Shown piece by piece: positions 1 to 7,862 of a stretch of DNA of 20,645 bases (within the stretch, counting starts at the first letter, position 1; the number at the start of each line of letters is the position of its first letter). The position numbers and the translations under genes were made by a program. The DNA comes from SZUA-430 sp031413635 (GTDB lineage Bacteria > Pseudomonadota > Alphaproteobacteria > Micropepsales > Micropepsaceae), in assembly GCA_031413635.1 (NCBI GenBank), contig JANOFM010000243.1, forward strand, positions 1 through 20,645, in the 5' to 3' direction. The notes under the pieces are model-generated. The model worked only from the letters and a program-made list of their open reading frames with translations, was not told the origin of the DNA and searched no databases.

Positions 1-137
1 CTGATCCAGGGGTTTAAACCCGCGACGTTCAGGCCCATCAACAGCTTCACCAGCACCAGCGGAGCGAGAAGCCAAATCGCAAGCGCAAAACCTTGATAGG
101 TGTTGTCGATCTGCTTGGGAAAGAGGCGGCTGAACAT
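1..137 (-). CDS. Partial small membrane protein (N-terminus only)
   Basis: The reading frame opens at an ATG at 137 on the minus strand and runs off the window edge without a stop, so only the first 45 residues are visible. It begins MFSRLFPKQIDNTYQG, followed by a hydrophobic stretch (about residues 17-36, ALAIWLLAPLVLVKLLMG) that looks like a first membrane segment. I recall similar N-termini in short uncharacterised membrane proteins of Alphaproteobacteria, but I cannot name a family. It is divergent from the AraC-type gene at 355. A GGAAA about 7 nt upstream could serve as a weak ribosome binding site. The function is unknown. Confidence 0.6.
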   Translation of the reverse strand, partial: MFSRLFPKQIDNTYQGFALAIWLLAPLVLVKLLMGLNVAGLNPWI

Positions 138-280
138 TGGAAAGTTTCCGTAGGAAAGAAATCGCCTTCAAACGCGCATGCCGGCGCGAACGGCCACTTG
201 AACGAAGCGAAACGCGGCGGATTTGCGCGCAGCCGCGCAATGCGTTGCGGCCATCGCGCCCGCCCTTTAGGGTTGTGAAC

Positions 281-354
281 CTATCGGCGACGAGCCCACC
301 CGAACATGACGCCACGCCGCAAAAACTTGATCGCAAATTGCAGGCGGCGCCGCG
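281..354 (+). repeat. Upstream copy 1 of a duplicated regulator leader
   Basis: The DNA just before the first AraC-type gene resembles the DNA before the second one (3851-3927). Both contain CTATCG near the left end, then ACATGACG, a CGCA/A-rich patch, TGATCGCA and TTGCAG, in the same order, ending at ATGGCT. By eye about three quarters of positions match. Conservation outside the coding region suggests that promoter or operator elements were copied with the gene, for instance an autoregulatory site. No clear -35/-10 pair was identified. Confidence 0.6.
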
Positions 355-1377
355 ATGGCTGAATTCACGGTAGCCGCGGGTCTGGCCCGCGGCGCGATGG
401 ACTTTGCCGTGTCGAAGGGCGCGGTCGCCACGGCGCTGGCCCAGCAGTCCGGCATCGACCCGCGGGACTTGGCCGACCAGGACAACCGCATTCCGTTGGC
501 GAAGTACCAGGCACTCATGCGGGTGGCCAAGGACCTCTGCCGCGACCCGGCCTTCGCGCTCCACTTCGGCGAGGCGGTCGATCTCTCCGAGATGTCGGTC
601 GTCGGACTGATCGGCCGCGCCTCGCAAACGATGCTCGAAGCGTTCATGCAGCTCAATCGCTATGGGCGGCTAGTCGTCGAAGTGGATTTGGGGAGCGTGG
701 AGCGTTTTCAGCTCGCGCCCGGCGACGGCGGGCTTTGGCTGATCGACACGCGCCGCAATCCGAACGACTTTCCTGAACTCACCGAATCCACCATGGCCCG
801 CGTGACCTCGGGTTGCTTGCGCATGATCCTCGCTTCGGGCTGGAGCGGCGAAATGCCGACGGTGAAAGCGGCCCATTTCACCCACGCGGACCCGGGACAT
901 CGCGCCGAATACGATCGGATTTTCGGCACGCCCGTTGTCTTCGAGGCCGACCGCAACGCGATCCTGGTCGACGCGACGTGGCTGGCTCACGAACTCGCGC
1001 CGCAACCGCGCTATGTCTTCGGCGTTTTGAGCCGGTACGCCGATGCGCTGCTCAAGGGCCTCGAAGGTTCGAAAACGATGCGGGGCCAGGTCGAAAGCCT
1101 GTTGCTGCCGATCCTGCACACCGGCGACGCCGGCAAGGACGCGATCGCCGGCAGGCTGGGCATGAGCAGCGATACGCTTCTGCGCCGCCTCAAGGCCGAA
1201 GGCGCGACATTCGAACAGGTGCTGGATGAGCTGCGCCACAAAATGGCGCTGCATTATCTCGACGGCAAGAAAGTCTCCGTCAACGAAACAGCCTACCTTG
1301 TCGGCTTCTCGGAAGCGGCCGCCTTCTCGCGCGCCTTCAAGCGCTGGACGGGCACGAGCCCGCGCAAGAGGCTGTGA
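355..1377 (+). CDS. AraC-family transcriptional regulator (copy 1)
   Basis: This 340-residue protein has the layout of AraC regulators with the arabinose_bd-type N-terminal domain (about residues 20-205) and a C-terminal double helix-turn-helix (about 235-338). The C-terminal part carries typical features: IAGRLGMSSDTLLRRLKAEG for the first helix-turn-helix, then DELRHKMALHYL, and VNETAYLVGFSEAAAFSRAF with a final WTGTSPRKR for the second. The start ATG at 355 gives MAEFTVAAGLARG, which aligns with the start of the paralogue at 3928. The gene converges on a membrane-protein operon to its right. The effector is unknown; related regulators often act on neighbouring or divergent genes. Confidence 0.93.
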   Translation: MAEFTVAAGLARGAMDFAVSKGAVATALAQQSGIDPRDLADQDNRIPLAKYQALMRVAKDLCRDPAFALHFGEAVDLSEMSVVGLIGRASQTMLEAFMQLNRYGRLVVEVDLGSVERFQLAPGDGGLWLIDTRRNPNDFPELTESTMARVTSGCLRMILASGWSGEMPTVKAAHFTHADPGHRAEYDRIFGTPVVFEADRNAILVDATWLAHELAPQPRYVFGVLSRYADALLKGLEGSKTMRGQVESLLLPILHTGDAGKDAIAGRLGMSSDTLLRRLKAEGATFEQVLDELRHKMALHYLDGKKVSVNETAYLVGFSEAAAFSRAFKRWTGTSPRKRL

Positions 1378-1392
1378 TACTGTCCCCCTATA

Positions 1393-1414
1393 GCCCGCCC
1401 CTGTGAGCGCGGGC
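1393..1414. other. Weak hairpin between convergent genes
   Basis: GCCCGC at 1393-1398 pairs with GCGGGC at 1409-1414 around a 10-nt loop, 16 nt after the AraC-type stop and in the 158-bp gap before the convergent DUF2306-like gene. There is no T-tract on either side, so it is at best a weak or factor-assisted terminator. Nothing else was seen in this gap. Confidence 0.25.
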
Positions 1415-1535
1415 GATTGCGGGTCAATTAGACACACTGTCACCAAAACCGCCCTCATTCGTTGCCTTAGGTTCATTTCAGCGCTCCATGGCGATGTGAA
1501 AGACCACGATATCGCAGACACCCTTGTTCGTTCGC

Positions 1536-2333
1536 TCACCCTGCGACGAGAAGCGGTCGCCACATGTACATGGTGGCGCCGAAGATCCCGATGCTCATTC
1601 CGGCGGTCAGCGCAAGAAGCAAGGCTGCCATCCCGACCTTGGCGGCCGCGCCGCCTCGCGCCAGCGTTCGCAAGTAGAGTTCGAGCACTGCGAGCGGCAG
1701 CAGGTAACTACCGAACGACCAAAGCGTGATGAACGGGCCCAGCGTCGTCATGGTGGCTCCCGTGAGGATGATCCAAGACATCATTCCGACGCGCAGGAAC
1801 CAAACGCCGTTCGCAAGCAGGAATGTGCGAAGCGCCCAGCGGCGATGGGTGTCGATATCGCGGCCAACCGCATAGCCGAGGGTCTGGCCGGCGCAGAACA
1901 TGATCAGCAGGGCGTTGAGGCTGATGGCGAGATCGCTCGCAAGGCCGATGTTTTCTCTTGACCAGGTGAGAAAGAGACCGGCAAGGCTGATCGCGAACGC
2001 TGTCAAAATGAACAAGCGCCCGTTCCAGCGATGAAAGGAAATGGCGCGCGCACGGATTTGCGGGATGAGCTGAAGCGTTCCTCCGAACGTAATGACGGCA
2101 GCCATCATGACGTGGGCGGCGAAGGCGAGATTCCCCGGCGCGTCGCCCGCGACATAGCCATGGACGAGCATCTTGTTCCTATTCCACGCCTCGAAATCGC
2201 CTTGGAGCGTGGGGGCGCCGTAGAAGCCCGCGATGTAGATGACGAACGCCCACTGACCTGCGAGAGCCGCCAGGAACCAAAGCACGGCCGCCGCCTTCAA
2301 CGCTTTGTCCGCAATGAGCTGGCTCATGGTCAT
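1536..2333 (-). CDS. DUF2306-like multi-pass membrane protein
   Basis: The 265-residue product is mostly hydrophobic, with about seven likely membrane segments. It matches the DUF2306 type of predicted membrane protein in its motifs: HGYVAGDAPGNLAFAAHVMMA, QLIPQIRAR, and SFHRWNGRLFI with a His-Arg-Trp pair, then a later THRRWALRTF. The start at 2333 was chosen because its ATG overlaps the stop of the upstream DUF4386-like gene as ATGA, which implies translational coupling; a longer frame exists but its extra N-terminus is the shadow of that upstream gene. It is the last gene of a three-gene membrane operon. No catalytic function is established for the family. Confidence 0.85.
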   Translation of the reverse strand: MTMSQLIADKALKAAAVLWFLAALAGQWAFVIYIAGFYGAPTLQGDFEAWNRNKMLVHGYVAGDAPGNLAFAAHVMMAAVITFGGTLQLIPQIRARAISFHRWNGRLFILTAFAISLAGLFLTWSRENIGLASDLAISLNALLIMFCAGQTLGYAVGRDIDTHRRWALRTFLLANGVWFLRVGMMSWIILTGATMTTLGPFITLWSFGSYLLPLAVLELYLRTLARGGAAAKVGMAALLLALTAGMSIGIFGATMYMWRPLLVAG

Positions 2334-3049
2334 GCGGCAGCGGCTTGCGCGTGCCACTTTGCGCCGTTCACGCCCACCAAGAAAAGCCACAGCGCCAGCA
2401 CGGCTTGCGCCAAGGCGCCGGGCAAGAAAATGTAGGCAGGCAACTGGGCTGCCAGCGGCGGCGACAGAAAATTCGCGAAGCTGTTGATCAGGAAGCAAGT
2501 CCCCCCGATCACCGACAGCACTCCAAGAATTCTCGGAAGAAATCTCGATTTGACGATCAGCCATCCGATAAGAACCAAATGGAGACCGAAGAACACCAGG
2601 GCGATGCTGGAGCCGACCGAATTCAACCTGAGAGACAAAAACGCCAATGCCTGCAACCGTTCCGCTCCCAGAACGCTGAAGGCGGACGCGCCTCCTAAAA
2701 GGACCAAGGGCGCGAAATAAAAGAGCGCGGCGGCGGCTATGACGGCGGTGCCGACAAAACTGAACGCCGCCGCAAGCAAAGCGGAGCTTTTGCTCACCGG
2801 CTTGAGCAGAGCATAAAGGATAACCGTCACCGCGAGATAGACTGTGTAATCGACGAATTTGGCGGCGACGCCCAGACGATAGAGCGGCTCGGAGGCCAGG
2901 ATATTGTTTGCGGTCGCCGCTGCATCGCCGCGCACGATGAGGGTGTCGAGAACAAAGACCTCGGCGGATATGCCCGCGGCCAAGGTGATCAAGCTCAAGA
3001 AACCGGCAAGTCTCGCCGGCGGCGGCGTTAGCGATGTTGGTGATGTCAT
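2330..3049 (-). CDS. DUF4386-like membrane protein (copy a)
   Basis: The product has about 239 residues and about six predicted membrane segments. It shares family-type blocks with its neighbour at 3069-3815: PARLAGFLSLI, VRGDAAATANNILASEPLYRLG, LQALAFLSLRLNSVG, VFFGLHLVLIGWLI, FLPRILGVLSVIGG and FLSPPLAAQLPAY. This pattern fits DUF4386, a family of uncharacterised membrane proteins. The start at 3049 (MTSPTSLTPPPARLAG) lies 19 nt after the stop of the upstream paralogue; a frame extension to 3112 would overlap that gene and lacks family sequence. The ribosome binding site is weak, so translation may depend on coupling. Its TGA overlaps the DUF2306-like ATG. Function unknown. Confidence 0.85.
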   Translation of the reverse strand: MTSPTSLTPPPARLAGFLSLITLAAGISAEVFVLDTLIVRGDAAATANNILASEPLYRLGVAAKFVDYTVYLAVTVILYALLKPVSKSSALLAAAFSFVGTAVIAAAALFYFAPLVLLGGASAFSVLGAERLQALAFLSLRLNSVGSSIALVFFGLHLVLIGWLIVKSRFLPRILGVLSVIGGTCFLINSFANFLSPPLAAQLPAYIFLPGALAQAVLALWLFLVGVNGAKWHAQAAAA

Positions 3050-3068
3050 ACGGAACTTGCCATCTGCA

Positions 3069-3815
3069 TCATCCTTCCGCCGCGCCGGTTTGTGCCTGCC
3101 ACTGCGATCCATTCACGCCGGCCAAGACGAGCCACAAGGCCAGCAACAGTTCGGCGACCAGACCGGGCAACGACGTGTAGGCGGACAGCTGGGCCGCGAG
3201 TGGCGGCGAAAGAAATCCAGCGAAGTGGTAAATGAGGTGACACAACCCTCCGATCGCCATCAGCACACCGAGGATGCGCGGAACGAAAGTCGACCCGGCG
3301 ATCAGGCCTCCGATCGCGATCATGTAGATCCCGAAAAACACCAGGGAGATACTGAAACCCACCGAATCCAGTCGGAGAAACGCAAACGCCAGCGCCTGCA
3401 ACTGATCCGTCGTGAAGACATCCAAGTAATCGGCGCCTCCCAGGAGCAGCCACGGCGCGGCGCCGTTGAGCATGCCGGCAGCCCCGACTGCGATCCCCGC
3501 AAGACTGAAAGACAACGCGAATAGCGACACGCCCCGACTCACGGGCCTGAACAAGTCGTAGAAGATCGCAGTCACGGCGGCATAGCACGCATACATGACG
3601 AGCTGGGCCGCGAAGCCCAGCCGATAGAGCGACTCGGACGCGATGATGTTGTTCGCCGTCGCCGCCGCATCGCCCCGCACGACCAGCGACCCTTGAACGA
3701 AGCCCACCCCAAACAGGCCGCAGGCGATGACGATCAGGTACAAAAGCCCGGCAAGCCTAGCTGCCGACGGTTGTTTGAGCGATGTCGAGGCAAATCCTGG
3801 CGTTGCGACCGTCAC
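3069..3815 (-). CDS. DUF4386-like membrane protein (copy b), GTG start
   Basis: This 248-residue protein is a tandem paralogue of the gene at 2330-3049, sharing VRGDAAATANNI, LYRLGFAAQ, LQALAFAFLRLDSVG, LVFFGIYMIAIGG, VPRILGVLMAIGG and LSPPLAAQLSAY. It has about six membrane segments. The chosen start is a GTG at 3815, preceded by GGGGA about six bases upstream; no in-frame ATG occurs near it. It is the first gene of the minus-strand operon and is divergent from the second AraC-type regulator, whose start is 112 bp away. Control by that regulator is therefore likely but inferred. No enzymatic role is known for DUF4386. Confidence 0.87.
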   Translation of the reverse strand: MTVATPGFASTSLKQPSAARLAGLLYLIVIACGLFGVGFVQGSLVVRGDAAATANNIIASESLYRLGFAAQLVMYACYAAVTAIFYDLFRPVSRGVSLFALSFSLAGIAVGAAGMLNGAAPWLLLGGADYLDVFTTDQLQALAFAFLRLDSVGFSISLVFFGIYMIAIGGLIAGSTFVPRILGVLMAIGGLCHLIYHFAGFLSPPLAAQLSAYTSLPGLVAELLLALWLVLAGVNGSQWQAQTGAAEG

Positions 3816-3850
3816 GCTCGTCCCCTAAAGTTGAGCACTCAAACTGAAGC

Positions 3851-3927
3851 CTATCGACGGCGACCGCGAACGCACATGACGTCAGGCGCAGAAAGCATGA
3901 TCGCAGGTTGCAGGGCGCGCGGCCGCC
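3851..3927 (+). repeat. Upstream copy 2 of the duplicated regulator leader
   Basis: This is the partner of 281-354: CTATCG, ACATGACG, GCGCAGAAA, TGATCGCA and TTGCAG occur in the same order up to ATGGCT. Here the segment lies between two divergent genes, an AraC-type regulator and a DUF4386-like gene, so an operator inside it could serve both promoters. The conservation is visible directly; the regulatory role is inferred. Confidence 0.6.
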
Positions 3928-4932
3928 ATGGCTGAGCTCACCGTGGCCGCGGGTCTTGCGCGCGGGCTGATGCGGTTTGCCGTGTCGAAGGGGGCGAACG
4001 AAACGGCGCTGGCCGCGCGATCGGGCATCGACCTTACGGACCTGCAAGATCAGGACAAGCGCATCCTGTTCGCAAACTATGTCGCGCTCATGAGAGCGGC
4101 CAAGGACCTGAGCGGCGATCCGGCTCTTGCCCTTCACTACGGCGAGAAGAACGATCTGGCCGACATATCGGTCGTGGGGTTGATCGCCCACGCCGCCGAA
4201 ACCATGCTCGACGCCTTAAGACAACTCAATCGTTATCGGGGGCTCGTCATCGAAGTCGACGTAGGAACCGCGGACCGTTTTGAGCACGTGCGCAAGAACG
4301 GAGAGCTGTGGCTGGTCGACAACCGGCGGAACCCCAACGACTTCCCCGAACTCACGGAGTCCACTTTCGCCCGTATGGTCGGCGGAACGCGCCAGTTCGG
4401 CACCACGCCGTTCGTGAAGGCGGTCCACGTCACCCACGCCGAGCCCCTTTATCGCGCCGAGTACGATCGCATCTTTCAAGCGCCGTTGACGTTCGAGAGC
4501 GACAAGAACGCAATGCTGATCGATGAAGCGTGGCTGACCTTCAGAGTGGCGCTGCAGCCCCGCTACGTCTTCGGCATCTTGTGCGAACACGCCGATGCTC
4601 TGCTCAAGAGCCTTGAGAATTCGAAAACGACGAGAGGCCGCGTCGAGAGCCTGCTGATGCCCATCTTACATACAGGCGACGTCAGCATCGACACGATCGC
4701 GGGCAAGCTGGGCGCGAGCCGCCATACGCTCTTTCGCAAGCTGAAAGCGGAGGGCACGACTTTCGAGAAGATACTGGATGAGTTACGCCACAAGATGGCG
4801 CTGGACTACTTGACCGGCAAAAAAGTGTCGGTGAATGAGGCAGCCTATCTCGTTGGCTTCTCCGAGGCAGCTGCGTTCTCGCGTGCGTTCAAGCGCTGGA
4901 CTGGAACGAGCCCGCGCAATAGGCCCAACTGA
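3928..4932 (+). CDS. AraC-family transcriptional regulator (copy 2)
   Basis: This 334-residue paralogue of the gene at 355-1377 aligns nearly end to end with it, for example in MAEXTVAAGLARG, AVSKGA, RRNPNDFPELTEST, QPRYVFGIL and the C-terminal VNEAAYLVGFSEAAAFSRAF. It has an arabinose_bd-type N-terminal domain followed by an AraC double helix-turn-helix (about residues 230-332). The ATG at 3928 is fixed by this alignment. It is divergent from the DUF4386-like operon and ends 29 bp before the convergent end of the DivL-like gene. The best inference is a local regulator of the divergent membrane operon. Divergence between the copies is greatest in the middle of the N-terminal domain, so they may sense different ligands. 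Confidence 0.93.
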   Translation: MAELTVAAGLARGLMRFAVSKGANETALAARSGIDLTDLQDQDKRILFANYVALMRAAKDLSGDPALALHYGEKNDLADISVVGLIAHAAETMLDALRQLNRYRGLVIEVDVGTADRFEHVRKNGELWLVDNRRNPNDFPELTESTFARMVGGTRQFGTTPFVKAVHVTHAEPLYRAEYDRIFQAPLTFESDKNAMLIDEAWLTFRVALQPRYVFGILCEHADALLKSLENSKTTRGRVESLLMPILHTGDVSIDTIAGKLGASRHTLFRKLKAEGTTFEKILDELRHKMALDYLTGKKVSVNEAAYLVGFSEAAAFSRAFKRWTGTSPRNRPN

Positions 4933-4961
4933 CCCGTCGATACGCCAAAGATCGCTCGTCG

Positions 4962-7361
4962 CTAACTCCGCACGGCCTTCGCGCTCTTCGTCTTCGCCGT
5001 CTCGGGCGCCGCATCCACCGCATGACGCGGGAAATGGCACGTGATGCGCGTGCCTTTGCCGACATTGGAGTCGAGTTCGACCCAGCCGCCGTGCAACTCC
5101 ACGAAGCTCCGCACCAAAGCCAGGCCGAGTCCCGCGCGCCGCGCATCCTTCGCCCGCGTGGTGCTCTCAAAGCGCTCGAAGGCCACAGGCTGATACTCGG
5201 GCGGAATGCCCACGCCCGTGTCGTTGACGAAGATCCGCACCTCGCCCGCCGCGCCCTCCGCGCCGTAGACGATGCGCCCGTTTGGCGGCGTGTGCTCGAT
5301 CGCGTTGATGACGAGATTGTAGACGACCTGCAGCAAACGCTTCTGATCGGCGAGCAACGTGCCGGTCGCGGTATCGCAATCGCACGACACCTCGACGCGC
5401 GCCTTGCGCGCCCGTTCTTCGACCAGCGGCCGAACGCCCGCCAAAACCTCGGCGACATTGATGTCGCGCCGGTCGAGTTCGATCGTGCCCGCTTCGATCA
5501 GCGCCAAATCCAAAATATCGTTGATCAGCGTTTCGAGCGTTTTCGACGCGTTCAAAATGTCGGACAGATAGCTTTTCTGCTTGTCGGAAACCTTGCCCGC
5601 AATGCCCTGGCTCATCATATCGGTAAAGCCCATGATCGAGTTCAAGGGCGTGCGCAGTTGATAGGAAACATTCGAAATGAAGTCCGACTTCAACTTGTCC
5701 GATGCGAGCAGCGCGGCGTTGCGTTCCTCCAGCGCCTTCTCGCGCATCGCCGTGTCGGTCACGTCGCGATAGCTGAGCAACAGCGATCCGTCGGGCAAGG
5801 GCGCCGCGGCAAAACTCAAAACCCCGTCATCCGATCGCTGCAGACGATCGACGGTCACGCGCCGCTCGGCGGTGGCCCCCGTGATCAGCATCGTCAGCAT
5901 GCTCCAATGCCCTTCGTCGGGCAGGGTGCGACGGCAGAGCGCGAATACGTCGGCAAAGCGCGGCTGGTCGGCAAGCGCCTTGGGTTCGATGCGCCAATGC
6001 TCGGCAAACGCCTTGTTGAACAACTTCAAGCGCCCGTCGGTGCCGAACACGGCCAGCGCTTCCGTCAAATGATCGATCGTCGTGCGCTGAACGCTCGACA
6101 ACTGATTGAGGCTGCGCTCCAGCGCCATCTGATCGGTGACGTCGGCGTAGATGAAGATCAAACCGCCGAACGGATGCGGTTGGCAATTCACCCTGAGCGT
6201 CGAGCCACGCGGCAAATGCCAATGTTCCTCGCGCTCTTCGATGACGTTCGTGTAGAGCGCAAGCCGCTCTTTCTTCCAAGATGTGAAATCGCGCTGTTCC
6301 GGCAGACGTCGCTGCTCGCGCAAGCGTTCCAAAATGTCGCCGTCGGACGGGTGCGTGCCGAGCCAGCGTTCGTCCAAGTCCCACAATTTTGCATAGGCCT
6401 TGTTCGAGAATTTCAATCGTTGATCGCGCCCGAAAATCGCAACCGCCGCCGGCAGACGATGCAGAGTTTCCTCGTGCGCATCGATATGCTGTTGCAACAA
6501 ACGACGCGTCTCGTCGACATCCGTGACATCGATTGCGAACGAGGCGACGCCCTCGCCCATGGGCACCGCGTGAATGTCGAAGGCCCGGCGATGGCCGCCG
6601 ACCACCACGTAACGCATCTCGGATTGCTGAGTGTTGGTCTCAAGCGCCTTTTCGGCGAGCTTGCGGCTGTCGCGATCGAGCTCGAGCTGATCGGATATCA
6701 CGTCTTGCCCGATCGCCGGGTCGACCGCCGTCGCATAGGCGCGGTTGACCCAAACCAGATCGAGATTCTGTCCGCGCCGCCAAACCGGCATCGGCGCGAC
6801 GTCGAGCAAATCGCCGAGCCGTCCGCGCTCGACCTCGCTCGCCGTCAGGCGCACGGTCAAATTATAGCCCGCCTCCGCATCCGGCGTCACGTCGCGCAGC
6901 CACAACGCCGCTTGGCCGGCCGCGGGCTTGCCGTAGGCCTGAAACACTCGCCCGTCGGGGCCGGGCACCGTCATCGAGAACAACGATCCGTCGCCGCTCA
7001 GCGACTGAAGTGCATCTTCCAACTCGCCCTGCGTATCGCTGTCGAGGCAGCCCGTCAGAACGTTTGCGGCGCCCGCGCGCGCCTCAGGCTCTCCGTCGAT
7101 ATGGCGCCACACGAACAGCGCTCCTGGATCGCCGCTAACGATGGCGGCCTCCTTCTGGAACTGCGCCTCGGCGCGCGCCGTCTTCTTGGCCGCACGCCGC
7201 AACAAATCGTCCGAACGCGTGCGCACCGCCAGCACGACAAAAGCCAGCGACCCCGCAAGCGCGATCGCGCCCAGCGTCACGCCGAACGGCAGCAAATAAG
7301 CGATGTCGTTTGACAGGTCCAAACTATCCCCATGCTTCAGGCGCGATGACAGCAACGACAA
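4962..7361 (-). CDS. divL: DivL-like multi-PAS pseudo-histidine kinase (Tyr in H-box)
   Basis: The architecture is one membrane segment (about residues 20-47), then roughly four PAS-like regions (about 75-160, 185-285, 300-415 and 430-545), a HisKA region and a C-terminal HATPase domain. The H-box reads FISNVSYQLRTPLNSIMGF: the usual phospho-acceptor His is Tyr567 (TAT, minus strand of 5661-5663). The ATPase boxes look intact (NLVINAIEHTPPNG, DTGVGIPPEYQP, GLGLALVRSF). A Tyr at this position with an N-terminal membrane anchor and tandem PAS domains is the hallmark of Caulobacter DivL (Tyr550), which binds DivK and controls CckA and thus CtrA. Orthology is inferred. The start is uncertain: no ATG is available near the N-terminus; TTG at 7361 gives the longest frame, while TTG at 7322 has GGGGA close upstream. 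Confidence 0.85.
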   Translation of the reverse strand: MSLLSSRLKHGDSLDLSNDIAYLLPFGVTLGAIALAGSLAFVVLAVRTRSDDLLRRAAKKTARAEAQFQKEAAIVSGDPGALFVWRHIDGEPEARAGAANVLTGCLDSDTQGELEDALQSLSGDGSLFSMTVPGPDGRVFQAYGKPAAGQAALWLRDVTPDAEAGYNLTVRLTASEVERGRLGDLLDVAPMPVWRRGQNLDLVWVNRAYATAVDPAIGQDVISDQLELDRDSRKLAEKALETNTQQSEMRYVVVGGHRRAFDIHAVPMGEGVASFAIDVTDVDETRRLLQQHIDAHEETLHRLPAAVAIFGRDQRLKFSNKAYAKLWDLDERWLGTHPSDGDILERLREQRRLPEQRDFTSWKKERLALYTNVIEEREEHWHLPRGSTLRVNCQPHPFGGLIFIYADVTDQMALERSLNQLSSVQRTTIDHLTEALAVFGTDGRLKLFNKAFAEHWRIEPKALADQPRFADVFALCRRTLPDEGHWSMLTMLITGATAERRVTVDRLQRSDDGVLSFAAAPLPDGSLLLSYRDVTDTAMREKALEERNAALLASDKLKSDFISNVSYQLRTPLNSIMGFTDMMSQGIAGKVSDKQKSYLSDILNASKTLETLINDILDLALIEAGTIELDRRDINVAEVLAGVRPLVEERARKARVEVSCDCDTATGTLLADQKRLLQVVYNLVINAIEHTPPNGRIVYGAEGAAGEVRIFVNDTGVGIPPEYQPVAFERFESTTRAKDARRAGLGLALVRSFVELHGGWVELDSNVGKGTRITCHFPRHAVDAAPETAKTKSAKAVRS

Positions 7362-7415
7362 AGCCGTGGAAGGGACAGGTCTCGACTGACAGCAGCGGCG
7401 GCCCTTTGGAGGTCC

Positions 7416-7501
7416 GATTCGCGCTTATCGGCCTACTAGCCTGGCCCCTGTCACCCGCGCCCGAACCCCTTTTCTGCAAGAATCACTTCGCTGAAAGAAT
7501 C
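7416..7501. promoter_or_regulatory. Cluster of three GANTC (CcrM-type) sites
   Basis: GATTC occurs at 7416-7420 and GAATC at 7480-7484 and 7497-7501. The last two sit in a direct repeat of AAGAATC spaced 17 bp apart. A fourth site lies at 7749-7753. GANTC is the target of CcrM, the cell-cycle methyltransferase of Alphaproteobacteria, and methylated GANTC in promoters can recruit GcrA. About two sites would be expected by chance in the whole spacer, so the enrichment is modest. A link to divL expression is inferred. Confidence 0.35.
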
Positions 7502-7508
7502 TTAGGCA

Positions 7509-7530
7509 GCGGGGGAATTTTTGTCCCCGC
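7509..7530. other. GC-rich hairpin with T-rich loop
   Basis: GCGGGG at 7509-7514 pairs with CCCCGC at 7525-7530 around an A/T-rich loop. There is no T-tract after either arm, so it does not look like an intrinsic terminator. It lies next to the GANTC repeat pair, upstream of the DivL-like gene. Confidence 0.35.
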
Positions 7531-7614
7531 ACACATGGTAAACGAGCCGTTGAACCAAACGGCCTGAGAAGCCTTGCGCAGGCGGTCCAAATGCCGTCCG
7601 CGCAATCCTTGATT

Positions 7615-7629
7615 TTAACGATTTGATAA
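7615..7629. promoter_or_regulatory. CtrA-like box, TTAA-N7-ATAA
   Basis: TTAA at 7615-7618 and ATAA at 7626-7629 are separated by exactly seven bases, one mismatch away from the TTAA-N7-TTAA consensus of the cell-cycle regulator CtrA. The site is in the most AT-rich part of the divL-like/EEP spacer. A single one-mismatch match can occur by chance, so it is only suggestive. Confidence 0.25.
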
Positions 7630-7841
7630 CGATTTAGGTCCGTTTCATCAGGTGGGCTCTCAGGCGACAAAACACAGTTCTTCGTGCCCTGGACCTGTTG
7701 CGCAATTGCGCCATCAAGCCTCGAAATGAACCTGAGCGAGGCGGCCGGGAATCATGCAGCGCGGCGGACGCCGATGCCCGGCGCTGCGCTCATCGCACCC
7801 CACGCCTTACCGGCGAGTTAACGCCAACGGTGACGGGAGTT

Positions 7842-7862
7842 ACACCGGCAATCTGCCGGTGT
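7842..7862 (+). other. Perfect 9-bp hairpin in the EEP gene leader
   Basis: ACACCGGCA (7842-7850) and TGCCGGTGT (7854-7862) form a perfect nine-base-pair stem with a three-base ATC loop. It ends 34 nt before the chosen EEP start. There is no T-tract, so termination is unlikely. It could be a protein-binding operator or an mRNA structure near the ribosome binding site. Confidence 0.5.

Noticed and set aside
139..149. Palindrome GGAAAGTTTCC next to the first partial gene
   Set aside because: It is short, and its arm doubles as a weak ribosome binding site; no second copy supports an operator.
5022..7313. 763-residue open frame on the plus strand
   Set aside because: It lies wholly antisense to the DivL-like gene. 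Its Arg/Gln/His-rich composition is typical of a shadow frame in GC-rich DNA, with no family motif.
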